A DNA stretch of 64,000 nt, taken from contig CAVZWU010000026.1 of NCBI GenBank assembly GCA_963779095.1, forward strand, positions 34,849 to 98,848. The letters are read 5' to 3'. Shown in pieces: positions 41,112-50,584 of the stretch. Position 1 is the first letter of the stretch. The number at the start of each line of letters is the position of its first letter. Made by a program: the position numbers and the translations under genes. Under the pieces are notes generated by a model. It saw nothing but the letters and a program-made list of their open reading frames with translations, ran no database searches and had not been told where the DNA came from. This DNA is from Roseiarcus sp963779095 (GTDB lineage Bacteria; Pseudomonadota; Alphaproteobacteria; Rhizobiales; Beijerinckiaceae).

Positions 41112-41959
41112 GCGCCGGCGCCTCTCCCGCTAATCCGTCTTCGCGCGAGGTCATCATTCGCGTCCGCGGCCTTAAGGTTGGCTTCGGCGACCATCTGGTT
41201 ATGGACGGGCTTGATCTCGACCTCCACCGCGGCGAAGTGCTCGGCTTTGTCGGCGCTTCCGGCGCCGGCAAATCGGTGCTGACGCGAACGATCCTTGGCC
41301 TGCTGCCCAAACAGGCGGGAACCATCGAAGTCTTCGGCTACGACATCGACAAGTTGACGGCTCGCGAGCGGCTGGACGTTGGCGAGCGATGGGGCGTGCT
41401 GTTTCAGGAAGGCGCATTGTTCTCCAGCTTGACGGTGCGGCAAAACATCCAGGCGCCGATGCGCGAGCATCTCGGCCTCTCCCAGGCGACGCTCGATGGT
41501 CTGGCGGCGCAGAAGCTGGCGCTCGTCGGCTTGCCTCAGGATACGGCCGACAAGTTGCCCTCCGAACTCTCCGGCGGCATGACCAAACGCGTTTCCCTGG
41601 CCAGGGCCCTGGCGCTCGACCCGGAGATCGTCTTTCTCGACGAACCGACCTCGGGACTTGATCCCATTTCGGCCGGCGATTTCGACGATCTCATTGGCAC
41701 GCTGCAGAAGACCTTGGGTCTAACCGTCTTCATGGTCACCCACGATCTCGACAGCCTGTTCGCCATTTGCGACCGGGTTGCGGTGCTAGGGCATAAGAAG
41801 GTGATCGCCGCCGGTCCCATCAGCGAGCTGCTGCTTTCCGACGACCCTTGGCTCAAGGCCTATTTCCACGGTAAGAGAGGCGTGATCCGCCTCGCGGCGG
41901 CCGCGGAGCGGCCCGCTGAGCGCGCTGCGGACGAACGGCCGCAGACCGCGAGGCGCTAA
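41108..41959 (+). CDS. mlaF: MCE transporter ATP-binding protein
   Basis: An intact protein of about 283 residues. The TTG start lies in a TTGA overlap with the mlaE stop. Walker A is GASGAGKSVLTR, the signature is ELSGGMTKRVSLARAL and Walker B is EIVFLDEPTSGLDPIS. The ELSGGMxKR form is diagnostic of the Mla/Ttg2/Mkl group. It powers lipid movement by the MlaE permease with the MlaD-type protein that follows 5 nt downstream. Confidence 0.92.
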   Translation: MSAGASPANPSSREVIIRVRGLKVGFGDHLVMDGLDLDLHRGEVLGFVGASGAGKSVLTRTILGLLPKQAGTIEVFGYDIDKLTARERLDVGERWGVLFQEGALFSSLTVRQNIQAPMREHLGLSQATLDGLAAQKLALVGLPQDTADKLPSELSGGMTKRVSLARALALDPEIVFLDEPTSGLDPISAGDFDDLIGTLQKTLGLTVFMVTHDLDSLFAICDRVAVLGHKKVIAAGPISELLLSDDPWLKAYFHGKRGVIRLAAAAERPAERAADERPQTARR

Positions 41960-41964
41960 GCATA

Positions 41965-43846
41965 ATGGAGACCCGTGCCAATTATGTCCTGATCGGCGCT
42001 TTCACTCTGGCGGCGGTAGTGGGCGCGTTTCTGTTCATCATGTGGATCGCGGGCTACGGAGCCGCCGGCGGTCACAGGGCCTTTCAGGTCGTGTTCAAGG
42101 GCTCGGTCTCGGGCCTCTCGAACGGCGCCAACGTGCTGTTCAACGGCATCAAGGTCGGCGAGGTCACCCATCTCACCTTCTCCAGGAGCGATCCGCACAC
42201 GGTCGTCGCCGACATCGATGTCGGCTCGGAGGCGCCAATCGACCAGAACACCAAGGCGCGGCTTGAGACGCAGGGGCTCACCGGGGCCGCGGCGGTCGCC
42301 CTGCTCGGCGGGTCGACGCCAGGGCGGCCGCTGGTCGGCGAAAATGGCCAGGGTCCGGTCATCTATGCGGAACAGTCCTTGCAACTCCAGGACATTATCG
42401 ACAACATCGCCGCGGTCTCGGTGAGGGCCACCTCGGTTCTGGACGACGCTGACAAGCTGCTTGCGGACAATTCCGAGCCGATCCATTCGGCGATCGCAAA
42501 CGTCGATCAGTTCTCCAAGGCCTTGGCTGATAACGCGTCGGGAGTCGACGCGGCGCTGAAGAGCGTAGCTGAAATCGGCAAGCAGATCGGGCCGCTGGCG
42601 GCGCGTCTGCAAACCCTCTCCGACGACGCCGACCGGGTGGTCCAATCGATCGATCCGCAGCAGGTCCGCGCCATCGTCGACAACATTCAGAGCCTGTCGG
42701 CGAAAGGCAATTCGGCTGTCGATCGCGCAGACAAGCTCCTCGCCGAAAACGCCGATTCGATCCACTCGACTCTTCAGAACGCCGACGCCTTCGCCAAGAC
42801 CCTGGCCGACAACGCCTCTAACGTGGACGTCACGCTGAAAAACCTGGCGGCGATCAGCAAGTCGATCCAGCCGGTGGTGGGGCAAATCCAAAGTGTCGCG
42901 CAGAACGTCGATCGGGTGGTGAAGGCGGTCGATCCGGACAAGGTTCACTCGATCGTCGACAGCGTCCAGAGCCTGTCGGCGAAGGGCAGTTCGGTTGTCG
43001 ATCGCGCCGACAAGCTGCTTGCCGACAATTCGGATTCGATCCATTCGACCCTTCAGAACGCCGACGCCTTCTCCAAGGCCCTGGCCGACAACGCGCCGAA
43101 TGTCGATACGACACTCAAGAACCTGGCCGAGCTCAGCAAGACGGTCCAGCCGGTCGTGACGCAAATCCAGAGCCTGTCGCAGAACGCCGGTCGCGTGGTG
43201 AGTGCGGTCGATCCGGACAAGGTTCGGGCCGTTGTCGGGAATGTGCAGACGTTCAGCCAGGCGCTTTCCGAGAGTTCGCAGAATTTCACGACGCTGGCGC
43301 GCAACGGGGCGCAACTCGTAACGCATCTCAACGAGGATACGTCGAAGCGGCTGGACATGGCGCTGAACGACGTCAATGACCTGGCCAAGGCGATCGAATT
43401 CGCAAAAGATCGCCGGCATTGTCAACGCGGCCGACGAGGTCGTCGAGACCGTGCATCAGAATCGCGGCAACATCGACGCGACGCTCAAGAACTTTTCTGA
43501 GATGTCCGCCAAGCTCAATGAATCCGCGGACAAGGTTGATGGCGTGTTGACGAGCGCTCAAAGCTTCCTTGGCTCGCCCGGCACCAAGGGGGCAGTCGAT
43601 CGGATCAGCGAGGCGGCGCTCTCTGTCAAGAAGCTCGCCGACGATGTCGACTCGCGGGTGAAAGACATCGCTGCCGGCCTGAGCCGGTTCAGCAATACGG
43701 GCTTACGCGAATACGAGGCGCTGGCCATCGAGGGGAGGCGGGCGATCGAAGACGTCGACCGCGTGGTGCGGTCGATTGGACAGAACCCAAGTCAAGTCAT
43801 CTTTGGGTCGAGACCCTCGCTGCCTGAATATCACGGCGGCCAATAA
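41965..43846 (+). CDS. mlaD: MCE-domain protein with 93-residue internal repeats (frameshifted near the end)
   Basis: An N-terminal membrane anchor (ANYVLIGAFTLAAVVGAFLF) precedes one MCE domain (FQVVFKGSVSGLSNGANVLF, GIKVGEVTHLTF, ARLETQGLTGAAAVALLGGS). A long helical tail from about residue 150 follows, containing at least three copies of a 93-residue unit. The frame changes near 43405 and resumes IVNAADEVVETVHQNRGNID to the end RPSLPEYHGGQ. It is about 627 residues. The helical tail probably forms the needle-like periplasmic tube or a coiled coil. Confidence 0.87.
42493..43279 (+). repeat. Tandem repeat of 279 bp within the MCE gene
   Basis: The repeat unit is 279 bp (93 residues). Anchors: cttcagaacgccgacgcctt starts at 42772 and 43051, and gatccggacaaggttc at 42931 and 43210. 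A diverged copy begins near 42493. Protein units share DRADKLLA(D/E)N, DSIHSTLQNADAF and VDPDKV. The copies are similar enough at DNA level to recombine. Confidence 0.8.
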
Positions 43847-44436
43847 TGGGGCAAAGGGGGGGTGGATTTCGGAGACGACTGACGTTCGCCGCTGCGAGCG
43901 CGCTTGCGTTCGCGCTCGCCGGATGCGCGAGCGGCCCTGCTCCGACCATGTACGACCTTGCGGCCGCGAGGCCTCCCCCGGCGCACGCGGTGAGAGCGCA
44001 GTTTCGCGTCGGCCAGGCGACGGCTACGGCCGACCTCGACAGCGATCACATCCTCGTCCGCGAATCGCAGACGCTGGCCACGCTTGCCGGCGCCCGTTGG
44101 TCTCAGTCGCTGCCGGCGCTTTTCCGGGCGCGGCTGGCGCAGAGCTTCCAGAACGCAGGGCTTGCGCGTTGGATCGACGGCCCGGCGGCCAACGCCAATT
44201 ACGAAATTGATCTCGACATCCGCGCCTTCGAGCTCGACGCGCAGAAGAAGGAAGTCCATGTCGACATTGCCGCGTGGGTCGTCTCGCTTGGCACGGGACG
44301 GATCGTATCGGACCAGATTTTCACGCTGCGGATTCCCGTCGCGTCAACCGATCCCGCAAACGTGGCGGCGGCGATGGATCAGGCGGCCTCTACAATCATG
44401 AGCGAGATCGTCGCATTCGTCGCCAAGACAATTTAA
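43846..44436 (+). CDS. MCE-transporter-associated auxiliary lipoprotein (PqiC/ABC_trans_aux type)
   Basis: An intact 196-residue protein; the ATG overlaps the mlaD stop (TAATG). The lipobox is LAFALAGCAS. The body carries MYDLAAARPPPAHAVRAQFR, LVRESQTLATLAGARWSQSL and YEIDLDIRAFELDAQKKEVH, typical of the ABC_trans_aux family that ends MCE operons in Alphaproteobacteria. It is probably outer-membrane anchored and helps deliver lipid. Confidence 0.83.
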   Translation: MGQRGGGFRRRLTFAAASALAFALAGCASGPAPTMYDLAAARPPPAHAVRAQFRVGQATATADLDSDHILVRESQTLATLAGARWSQSLPALFRARLAQSFQNAGLARWIDGPAANANYEIDLDIRAFELDAQKKEVHVDIAAWVVSLGTGRIVSDQIFTLRIPVASTDPANVAAAMDQAASTIMSEIVAFVAKTI

Positions 44437-44452
44437 CGCGGCTCCCCGATTC

Positions 44453-45098
44453 TCAAGCTCTGGAACGGAAGTATGGCGCCGCTTCCCGCGCATAGAACGC
44501 CCGGGCCTCGGTCACGTCGACCTGCGTCAGCCCAAGGGACGCCGGCAAGTCATCGCGTTCTACGCGCGCGCTCGCCGCGACGAGCGCCGCCGCCAGTTTC
44601 TCCGCGGTCGACCGTGAGGCGATAAAATCGTTCAATCCGGACAGGATGAGCGCCGGGACGCCCCGAAAGGTCCGGTGTTGGCGGTTCAGTCAGCGGCGCC
44701 ATGGCGCGGAGCGGGATCGCGCCCTTGAGCGTCTTTGGGTGCAACAGCAGAACCGCCGCGGCGATGTTCGCGCCGTTGGAATAGCCAATTGCGAAGGGCT
44801 GAGCGAGGCCGTAGGCGCGGCGCGCCTTACCGACAAAATTGGCAAGCTCACGCGCCCGCCGGCGAACGTCGTCCTCGTCGAACAGACCCTCGCGGAAGCG
44901 CCGGAAGAAGCGGGGCATATCGCCTTCGAGCACGTTCCCGCGCGGCGAAAGAAGCGCCGCTCCCGGCGCGATCTCGCGGCCAAGCGGCTGCATATCGGTC
45001 TCGTCGCCACCCGCCCCGTGGAGAAGCAGAACCGGCGGACGGCTCGGGTCGGCGCCGGGCTCGAGACGATGAATATAAGCGGGCGCAGGCGAGGTCAC
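44453..45098 (-). CDS. Alpha/beta hydrolase, phospholipase/carboxylesterase type (frameshifted)
   Basis: GTG at 45098 opens TSPAPAYIHRLEPGADPSRP, followed by PVLLLHGAGGDETDMQPLGR, LLSPRGNVLEGDMPRFFRRF and the nucleophile elbow AIGYSNGANIAAAVLLL. The frame changes near 44660 and ends VLSGLNDFIA-like text, VDVTEARAFYAREAAPYFRS. It resembles MhqD of Bacillus. It follows the ring-cleaving dioxygenase gene by 34 nt on the same strand, the same order as in Firmicutes quinone-detoxification operons. Confidence 0.8.
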
Positions 45099-45132
45099 AG
45101 GCTTCCGCGGAGCAGGAGTTGCACGGCGCGGC

Positions 45133-46093
45133 TCACATGTCGGCGAGCTTCGGCAGCGCCGCTTCGATCGCCCCGCGCCGGCCTTCCAGAAATGGCAGCA
45201 GCTTGAGCGCTTCCCCAAGCGCATCGGGCAATTCGTCAACCGCGAAGCCGGGCGGATCGGTGGCGATTTCGAACAGCACCCGGCCGGGCTCGCGGAAATA
45301 GACCGAACGGAAGTAGTTGCGGTCCTTCTGCTCGGTGGTGAGCAGATGATGATCCTGCACGAGCTCGCGGACCATCGCCGCCCGCGTGGCGTCGTCGGCG
45401 CGCGAAATGCGATGTGGTGCACCGATCCAGCGTCCCGGAGCGCGGGGAGAAATTCTCCGGCGGTTCTGAGATCGATGACGCCGCCAAGGTCCGCGCCCGG
45501 CGCCGGGAAGCGTTGCGTCGCGCCCTCGCGGCCGTTGGCGACGAAGCCAAACACGTCGGTCAGAACAGCGGCGGTCGGGGCGGCTTCAGCCAGGAGGAGG
45601 TTCGCGCTGTGAAAGCCGCGGATGGCGTGTTCCGCGGGCGCCCCGCTCGCGCTCCAGCCCGGTTTCGTCTCGAGGCCCTTGACGCGGGTCAGCGCGAGCC
45701 TGGTCTCGTCTGGGTCCTTGAACGCAAGCGCCGTTTCGCCGAACCGCTTGGCAGGCGCATCTGGGGCGACGCCCTTCTCGACCAAGCGCTGGGTCCAGAA
45801 GCCGATCGAGCCTTCCGGGACGCTGAAGACACTCTCCTGCGCTTCCCCGATCCCGATCCAGCCGGGCGGTGCGCCCTCCCAGGGAAAAAGGTGAGAACGG
45901 TGCCCGGATGGCCAGCCGCGTCGCCGCAATAGAAGTGATAGGAGCCGGGATCGTGAAATTGACCGTCTCCTTTAACTGGCGCAGGCCAAGCGTGTGCGCG
46001 TAGAAATCGAAGTTGCGGCGCGCGGAGCCAGCGATGCTCGTCACATCTGGATGCCCCTCGCCACGCGTCCCTCCCTTTTGCGGTTGAGGACAT
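45133..46093 (-). CDS. VOC-family ring-cleaving dioxygenase, MhqO-like (three or more frame changes)
   Basis: Two VOC modules: the first has SIAGSARRNFDFYAHTLGLR and FYCGDAAGHPGTVLTFFP, the second GFHSANLLLAEAAPTAAVLT and SVHHIAFRA. It ends NYFRSVYFREPGRVLFEIAT and LLPFLEGRRGAIEAALPKLA. The vicinal-oxygen-chelate His and Glu are in HHIAF and RVLFEIATD. Frame changes lie near 45410, 45870 and 45960, and one near the start (ATG at 46093 assumed). Related proteins protect against hydroquinones; no marR-type regulator is adjacent here. Confidence 0.78.
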
Positions 46094-46228
46094 CGGTTCC
46101 CGAGAATGGCAGGGAGGTTCCGAACGCGCGCCTAGTGTACGCCGCTCATGGGCGTGGGCCAACCACGGGCCTGCGGATAGAAAGATCCGACGATTGTGAA
46201 GTCGGCTCGCGCCGCAGGCTATCTCTCT

Positions 46229-47668
46229 TTACTGCGAAACGTGATCGACGGCGCTTGGTTCTGCAAAAGCGACCAAGCTGAGCGTCCCCGTCCATCTCGA
46301 CTGACCGATGGCGGGATCTACGGCCGACGCTTGGCCATTTCGCGGCGATCGCCGCCGTCTGGCGAAGCCGGTTCGGCTGAAAGCGCGCTCCATCTCCGGT
46401 TCGAAGATCGCGGGCTCAAGGGCCTCGTGGAGCCTGGCGCCGCCGTCGGCTGCGCCTGCGGCTCGTGCATCGGACACTACAGCGCCGCCGTCCCCGATCG
46501 CCTTTGCCCGGTAGAGCGCGGCGTCCGTCACGCGCACGAGGTCGTGCGGTTCGGCGCAGGACGAGGGAAAGAGCGCAAGCCCGCAGGCGGAGGTCAGACG
46601 AATGTTGAGCGGCGGAATGGCGAAGGGCGTCGCGAAGATCGACTGGATTTTCTCTCCGAGCGCGACAGCCTCGTCGCGAGCGCCGATCGCGTCGCAGATG
46701 ATAGCGAACTCGTCGCCGCCAATCCTGGCGGCTGAGCCGCGGCCATCCATCGCCTTGGCGAGTCGATCACCCACCTGCCTCAAGATTTCGTCTCCGACCG
46801 GATGCCCGTGAGCGTCGTTGATCGGCTTGAAGCCGTCGAGGTCAATCAGGCCCAGCGCGAAGGGCTCGCCGGTCTGCGTCGCCGTCCTGATCTTGTCAGC
46901 GAGGAGGCGGTGAAAGCAGCGGCGGTTCGGAAGCCCGGTCAGATCGTCGGTGAGCGCGATGGTCATCGCCGCCATCCGCCCCTCCTCGGCCACGCGCTGT
47001 CTTTCGGCGATTATGAACCGCGACCGTACAATTTCGGCGAACATGCGAAAGTGCTCGTCGAGCATCCGGATGATGAAACAGGCGGCGACGGCGACCAGAA
47101 CCGCAAGCCCGAGCGTCAACCCCGCTCCACGTGCCAGGAAAGCGACGACGAGAGCTCCGGTCGCAACAATGACGATGACGTTCGCCTCGCGCGCGATCCT
47201 ATTGAGACAGATCGCGCAAACGGCGGCGATGACCCAGACCGCGAGAAGCACCAGCGCGAATTCGGCCACGTTGTCCCGCCAGGTCGATATCGCCATTGTC
47301 AGGGCGAACGCCAACGTCAGCGCGGGCCCGAGAAGGCTTGCGACGCGGACCTTTCGCCGGATGCGGTCGAGCGCCTCAAACTCCACGCCGGCGCGCGCCT
47401 TAAACCAGGATACGAGCCGAAACGCAGACACAGCGATCAGCGCGGCAGGCAAGACGATCCCGTTAAGGAGCGAGCCCGTCGACCTAGTCGCGCAGAAAAA
47501 GGCGAGAGCGGCAAGAATGATAATCCCGTGGACATACGGGCCGAGCCGCGCCAGGGCGCGGTACTGCTCGCGCAGGAGCGCCGCATTGAAGGCTGATTCG
47601 GCTCGGTCGAAGCCCCGCGCAGCGCCGCAGGCGGCGACTCCATCGAACGACACGCCGCGTTCAGCCAT
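46229..47668 (-). CDS. Membrane-bound diguanylate cyclase, possibly a truncated GGDEF-EAL protein
   Basis: 479 residues from the ATG at 47668. Residues about 45-230 contain five to six hydrophobic helices. The GGDEF domain follows: LTDDLTGLPNRRCFHRLLAD, LIDLDGFKPINDAHGHPVGD and the active site ARIGGDEFAII, with DAALYRAKAIGDG near its end. It should make cyclic di-GMP. Immediately afterwards HEALEPAIFEPEMERAF resembles the linker and first strand of an EAL domain, but the text then becomes low-complexity and basic. An EAL domain has probably been lost by frame change or deletion. Confidence 0.83.
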   Translation of the reverse strand: MAERGVSFDGVAACGAARGFDRAESAFNAALLREQYRALARLGPYVHGIIILAALAFFCATRSTGSLLNGIVLPAALIAVSAFRLVSWFKARAGVEFEALDRIRRKVRVASLLGPALTLAFALTMAISTWRDNVAEFALVLLAVWVIAAVCAICLNRIAREANVIVIVATGALVVAFLARGAGLTLGLAVLVAVAACFIIRMLDEHFRMFAEIVRSRFIIAERQRVAEEGRMAAMTIALTDDLTGLPNRRCFHRLLADKIRTATQTGEPFALGLIDLDGFKPINDAHGHPVGDEILRQVGDRLAKAMDGRGSAARIGGDEFAIICDAIGARDEAVALGEKIQSIFATPFAIPPLNIRLTSACGLALFPSSCAEPHDLVRVTDAALYRAKAIGDGGAVVSDARAAGAADGGARLHEALEPAIFEPEMERAFSRTGFARRRRSPRNGQASAVDPAIGQSRWTGTLSLVAFAEPSAVDHVSQ

Positions 47669-47681
47669 TCGCGTTATCCTC

Positions 47682-47718
47682 GCCGCTCATCATGCAGCAT
47701 CCTTGCCGCTCATCATGC
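47682..47718. repeat. 14-bp direct repeat upstream of the GGDEF gene
   Basis: gccgctcatcatgc occurs at 47682-47695 and 47705-47718, a 23-bp period (about two helical turns), immediately before the GGDEF start at 47668. It could be a tandem operator. No regulator is adjacent. Confidence 0.35.
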
Positions 47719-47937
47719 GGCTGACGGAAACCTGGTCCGACGGGCGAAGCCTAGCTCGCGATAGCGTTCCGGAGGTTAATCCGGCGCTCGAAAATCGAGG
47801 TTTACGTAGGGGTAGTGAAGCGCGTCTCACCGATATGGATAAACTTTGAAGTTAACAAAGCGCGCGTCGGACCTCACGCCTTGACCGCGATGACTAAAAG
47901 CCGTGGATAGGCGAACAGGGTTCTGCCGTCAGGCTAA

Positions 47938-48877
47938 GAGCCTGACTCAAAAGTCTACGGCCTGGCGAGCCGTCTGACGGCGAGTTGGATGCAGGCGAGG
48001 GTGATGAAGGCGGCGAGGGTGTCGGCGAGGTTCTCGTAGTCCTTGGCCAGACGGCGGTTTCGGCCGAACCAGGAAAAGGTCCGTTCGACGACCCAGCGAC
48101 GCGGCAGGACGATGAATCCTGAACTGTCGTCGGGACGTTTGACAATCTCCACACGCAGGGGCGGTTGCGCGGCGACGGCGTGTTCGACCTGGCGGGCGTT
48201 GTAGCCGCCGTCGGCCCAGACGAGTTCGAGCCAATTGAAGCGCTGGCGGATGCGGTCCAAGACCAGGGCGGCGCCGTCCCGGTCCTGAATGGCGGCGGAG
48301 TGAACCACCACCCGCAGGGGCAAGCCTTCGGTATCGACCAGAGCGTGAACCTTGCGCCCTTTCACCTTCTTGCCGGCGTCATAACCCACTGTGTCTGCTT
48401 CACCTTTCGTGCATCCCCCTTTTCGGCCGACTTGAGCGACTGGCTGTCGATGACGCCGGCGCTGGGGCTCGCCTCCCGCCCCAGCCGTTCGCGCAGGGCC
48501 GCGCGCAGTTCCTCCCAGATCGCCTCCTACACGCCCTGCCGCTGGAAAGCGCGGAAGATGTTGTAGACCGTCGAGCGCGGCGGGAAGACCCGGCGTGGCA
48601 AATAGCGCCACGAGCAACCGGTTCGCAGAAGATAGAAGATCGCGTTCATCGCCGAGCGCATGTCGGTCTTGCGCGGCCGTCCACCAGGCTTCGCTGGCGG
48701 AATCAGCTGCGCCAGGCGCTCCCATTCCGGATCGCTCAGATCGCTCGGTAAACAATCCCCAGCTTGGCGATATGTGCTCCGGTCAGCCTCCGTCCACATC
48801 CCAAATCATCCTCAAAACTGCCGATGACCCGGTAAATCATTCCTTCCTTAACGGCACCCTACCTTTTGAGACAGGCT
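47938..48877 (-). mobile_element. IS5-family (IS427-like) insertion sequence
   Basis: The inverted ends are gagcctgactcaaaag at 47938-47953 and cttttgagacaggct at 48863-48877 (14 of 15 match). They are flanked by CTAA at 47934-47937 and 48878-48881, a CTAR-type target. The element sits exactly at the stop codon of the trans-aconitate methyltransferase gene; the right CTAA copy still supplies its TAG. Confidence 0.8.
47955..48799 (-). CDS. IS5-family transposase in two frames with an internal TAG
   Basis: The first part reads LSDPEWERLAQLIPPAKPGG and YLLRTGCSWRYLPRRVFPPR and stops at TAG in FQRQGV-stop-EAIW, where relatives have Trp. The same frame continues as ASPSAGVIDSQSLKSAEKG. At the A4G5 tract near 48415-48423 the reading moves to the next frame: EADTVGYDAGKKVKGRKVHA, WADGGYNARQVEHAV and LPRRWVVERTFSWFGRNRRL (the Glu of DDE). 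Frameshifting is normal for the IS427 group; the TAG is not. Confidence 0.82.
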
Positions 48878-49584
48878 CTAAGTGGGGTACGCCTCCCTGA
48901 GGCCGGCGCGGTAGCGGGCGAGAAACGCGCAGCGCTCGTCATCGTCGAACTGCTCCAGAAACGGCTGCAGGTTCGAGCCTGCGAACCAATCGGCGATACT
49001 CTGTGGCCCGTCGAGCGGATGAACGTAGGTCGTCATCCAGATGTCGACTTGCGAAGCGGCCGGCCGCAGCCAATCGTAGTAATCTCTTCATAGCCGGCGA
49101 TGAGAGGTTGCGTTTTGGCGATCGGCACAAGGCGCGACGACCAGGGTCCTTCGGCGGCGACCATACGCATCAACGCGTGCGAGATTCCCGCGTTCGCTCT
49201 GCCCCGCCAGCGTCCCCCCCGGAGCAAGATACGACATTAGGCGCGGAAAGAGCCAGTGGTGTCGGGCAGAAATTGGAGCGCGGCGTTGACGAAGATGAGG
49301 TCCGGCTGATCCTCGGGCGACCAGTCTGCGATGTCCTGCTTGGAGAACTGAGCCCGCGGCGCGCGGACCCGCGCATGTGCAAGCATTGCATCCGAAGTGT
49401 CGAGGCCGACGACCCTCGCGTCCGGAAAACGGCGAAGCAGCAGTTCCGCGCTGTTCCCGGGGCCGCAGCCCAGATCGTAGACGAGGCGCGCCGAGTCGAG
49501 CGGAATGCGCGCCAGCAGATCGCGCGCCGCGCGCATTCGCTCGGCCTCGAACTTCGAATAGAGAATCGGGTTCCAGTCGGTCAT
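48878..49584 (-). CDS. tam: Trans-aconitate 2-methyltransferase (three or more frame changes)
   Basis: An SAM-dependent methyltransferase. MTDWNPILYSKFEAERMRAA and the SAM motif LVYDLGCGPGNSAELL start it, followed by VVGLDTSDAMLAHAR and DLIFVNAALQFLPD. Frame changes near 49250, 49200 and 49088 break the rest: GPWSSRLVPIAKTQPLIAGY, then YYDWLRPAASQVDIWMTTYV and the end LARYRAGLREAYPT. The TAG stop is formed by the CTAA target copy of the adjacent IS5 element. An alternative start lies two codons upstream. Confidence 0.82.
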
Positions 49585-50058
49585 CAGCATGAGTTCTAGC
49601 TCAGCGCCTCGATAGGCTCCCATTCTTGCGCAGTATGAAGGCTGAACGCGGGCGCTTCTCTTCAGCGGCGCGAACGGGTTGATGACAACAAGGCCCGCTG
49701 CCAGACTCCGGTCGATCATTTTCTTTTCGATCGGCGATAGCGGTTCAGCGGGCGCTCGTCGACGTCAAACCGAATCAAATATGTGATACATCAAGCGACG
49801 CCGCCGCTTCGTCGGCCGGCCAAGGCCAGTTGGGGGCCTCCACCCGCCCATCGACGCCCCAACGCCCCGCCCAGGGCAAAGCATCGTTGCCAAACATCTA
49901 ACCGCATCTCGCAGTTCTTTCGCGCTGTACTTTACCATCTTCCTCAATCAATTGGATAATCTCCTGTCCTATACTCGAAACGGAACAAGCCGGCTCGCCC
50001 CTCGTTGAACGGTTGGGGCCGCCAGGCTTCTCCTGCACCTTGGTTGAGGAGAGCGATC
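49585..50058. other. Intergenic region without a supported gene
   Basis: 474 bp between the divergent tam and Tad-like genes. It contains AT-rich stretches (aatcaaatatgtgatacatc near 49780 and cctcaatcaattggataatc near 49945) that may hold the two promoters, and the palindrome ggccggccaaggcc near 49820. GAGGAGAG before 50059 is the ribosome-binding site of the next gene. Confidence 0.4.
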
Positions 50059-50544
50059 ATGAAGCTCGGACGGGCGCTCGCCAGCCGGTTCTCGCGCCTG
50101 TTCGGCCGCCGACGTCCCGAAGGGGGCGGGGCGGTCGCTTGCGCAGCGGCCATGCCGCTTGTCGTGCTCGCGCTCGCTCTGGCGGTCGACTATGCGAGCG
50201 TGTGGCGATTCAGGACCCGCGTTCAACTCGCCGCGGAGGCCGCCTCGCTCGCCGCGGCTGAGGCGATTGCCCGCCAGCCTGACCGCGCCGGTGGGAGCGG
50301 CGGAAGCGACCTCGCCGGCCAGATCGCAGCGGCCACTTTTGTTCGGCATGCTCCGCGCGGCGCGGCCGGGACTCCGACACTTGCTGTGAAGAGCCGCCCC
50401 GCCGCGGTCACGGCGACCGCCGAGTACGCGGGCGTGGCGCCGAGCAATTTCGGCTCTGCGCTAGGCTATGACGAGATCAGCGTCGACGCCTCCGCGACCT
50501 CGCTCACGCGGCTCGCCAATTCCCGTCCAACGGCTGGTCGCTGA
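50059..50544 (+). CDS. TadE/TadG-like Flp pilus-assembly protein
   Basis: 161 residues. The start ATG at 50059 follows GAGGAGAG. A basic N-terminus precedes one membrane segment, AVACAAAMPLVVLALALAVD, followed by YASVWRFRTRVQLAAEAASL and AAAEAIARQ, the typical N-terminal TadE/G-like arrangement. The rest is a short Ala-rich domain, far shorter than full TadG. No other tad genes are nearby, so it is an orphan. The IS630 element begins 40 bp after its stop. Confidence 0.65.
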   Translation: MKLGRALASRFSRLFGRRRPEGGGAVACAAAMPLVVLALALAVDYASVWRFRTRVQLAAEAASLAAAEAIARQPDRAGGSGGSDLAGQIAAATFVRHAPRGAAGTPTLAVKSRPAAVTATAEYAGVAPSNFGSALGYDEISVDASATSLTRLANSRPTAGR

Positions 50545-50584
50545 GCCGGGCGTTTCGCAGTCAGGGTCAAGTCCGATATAGCTA

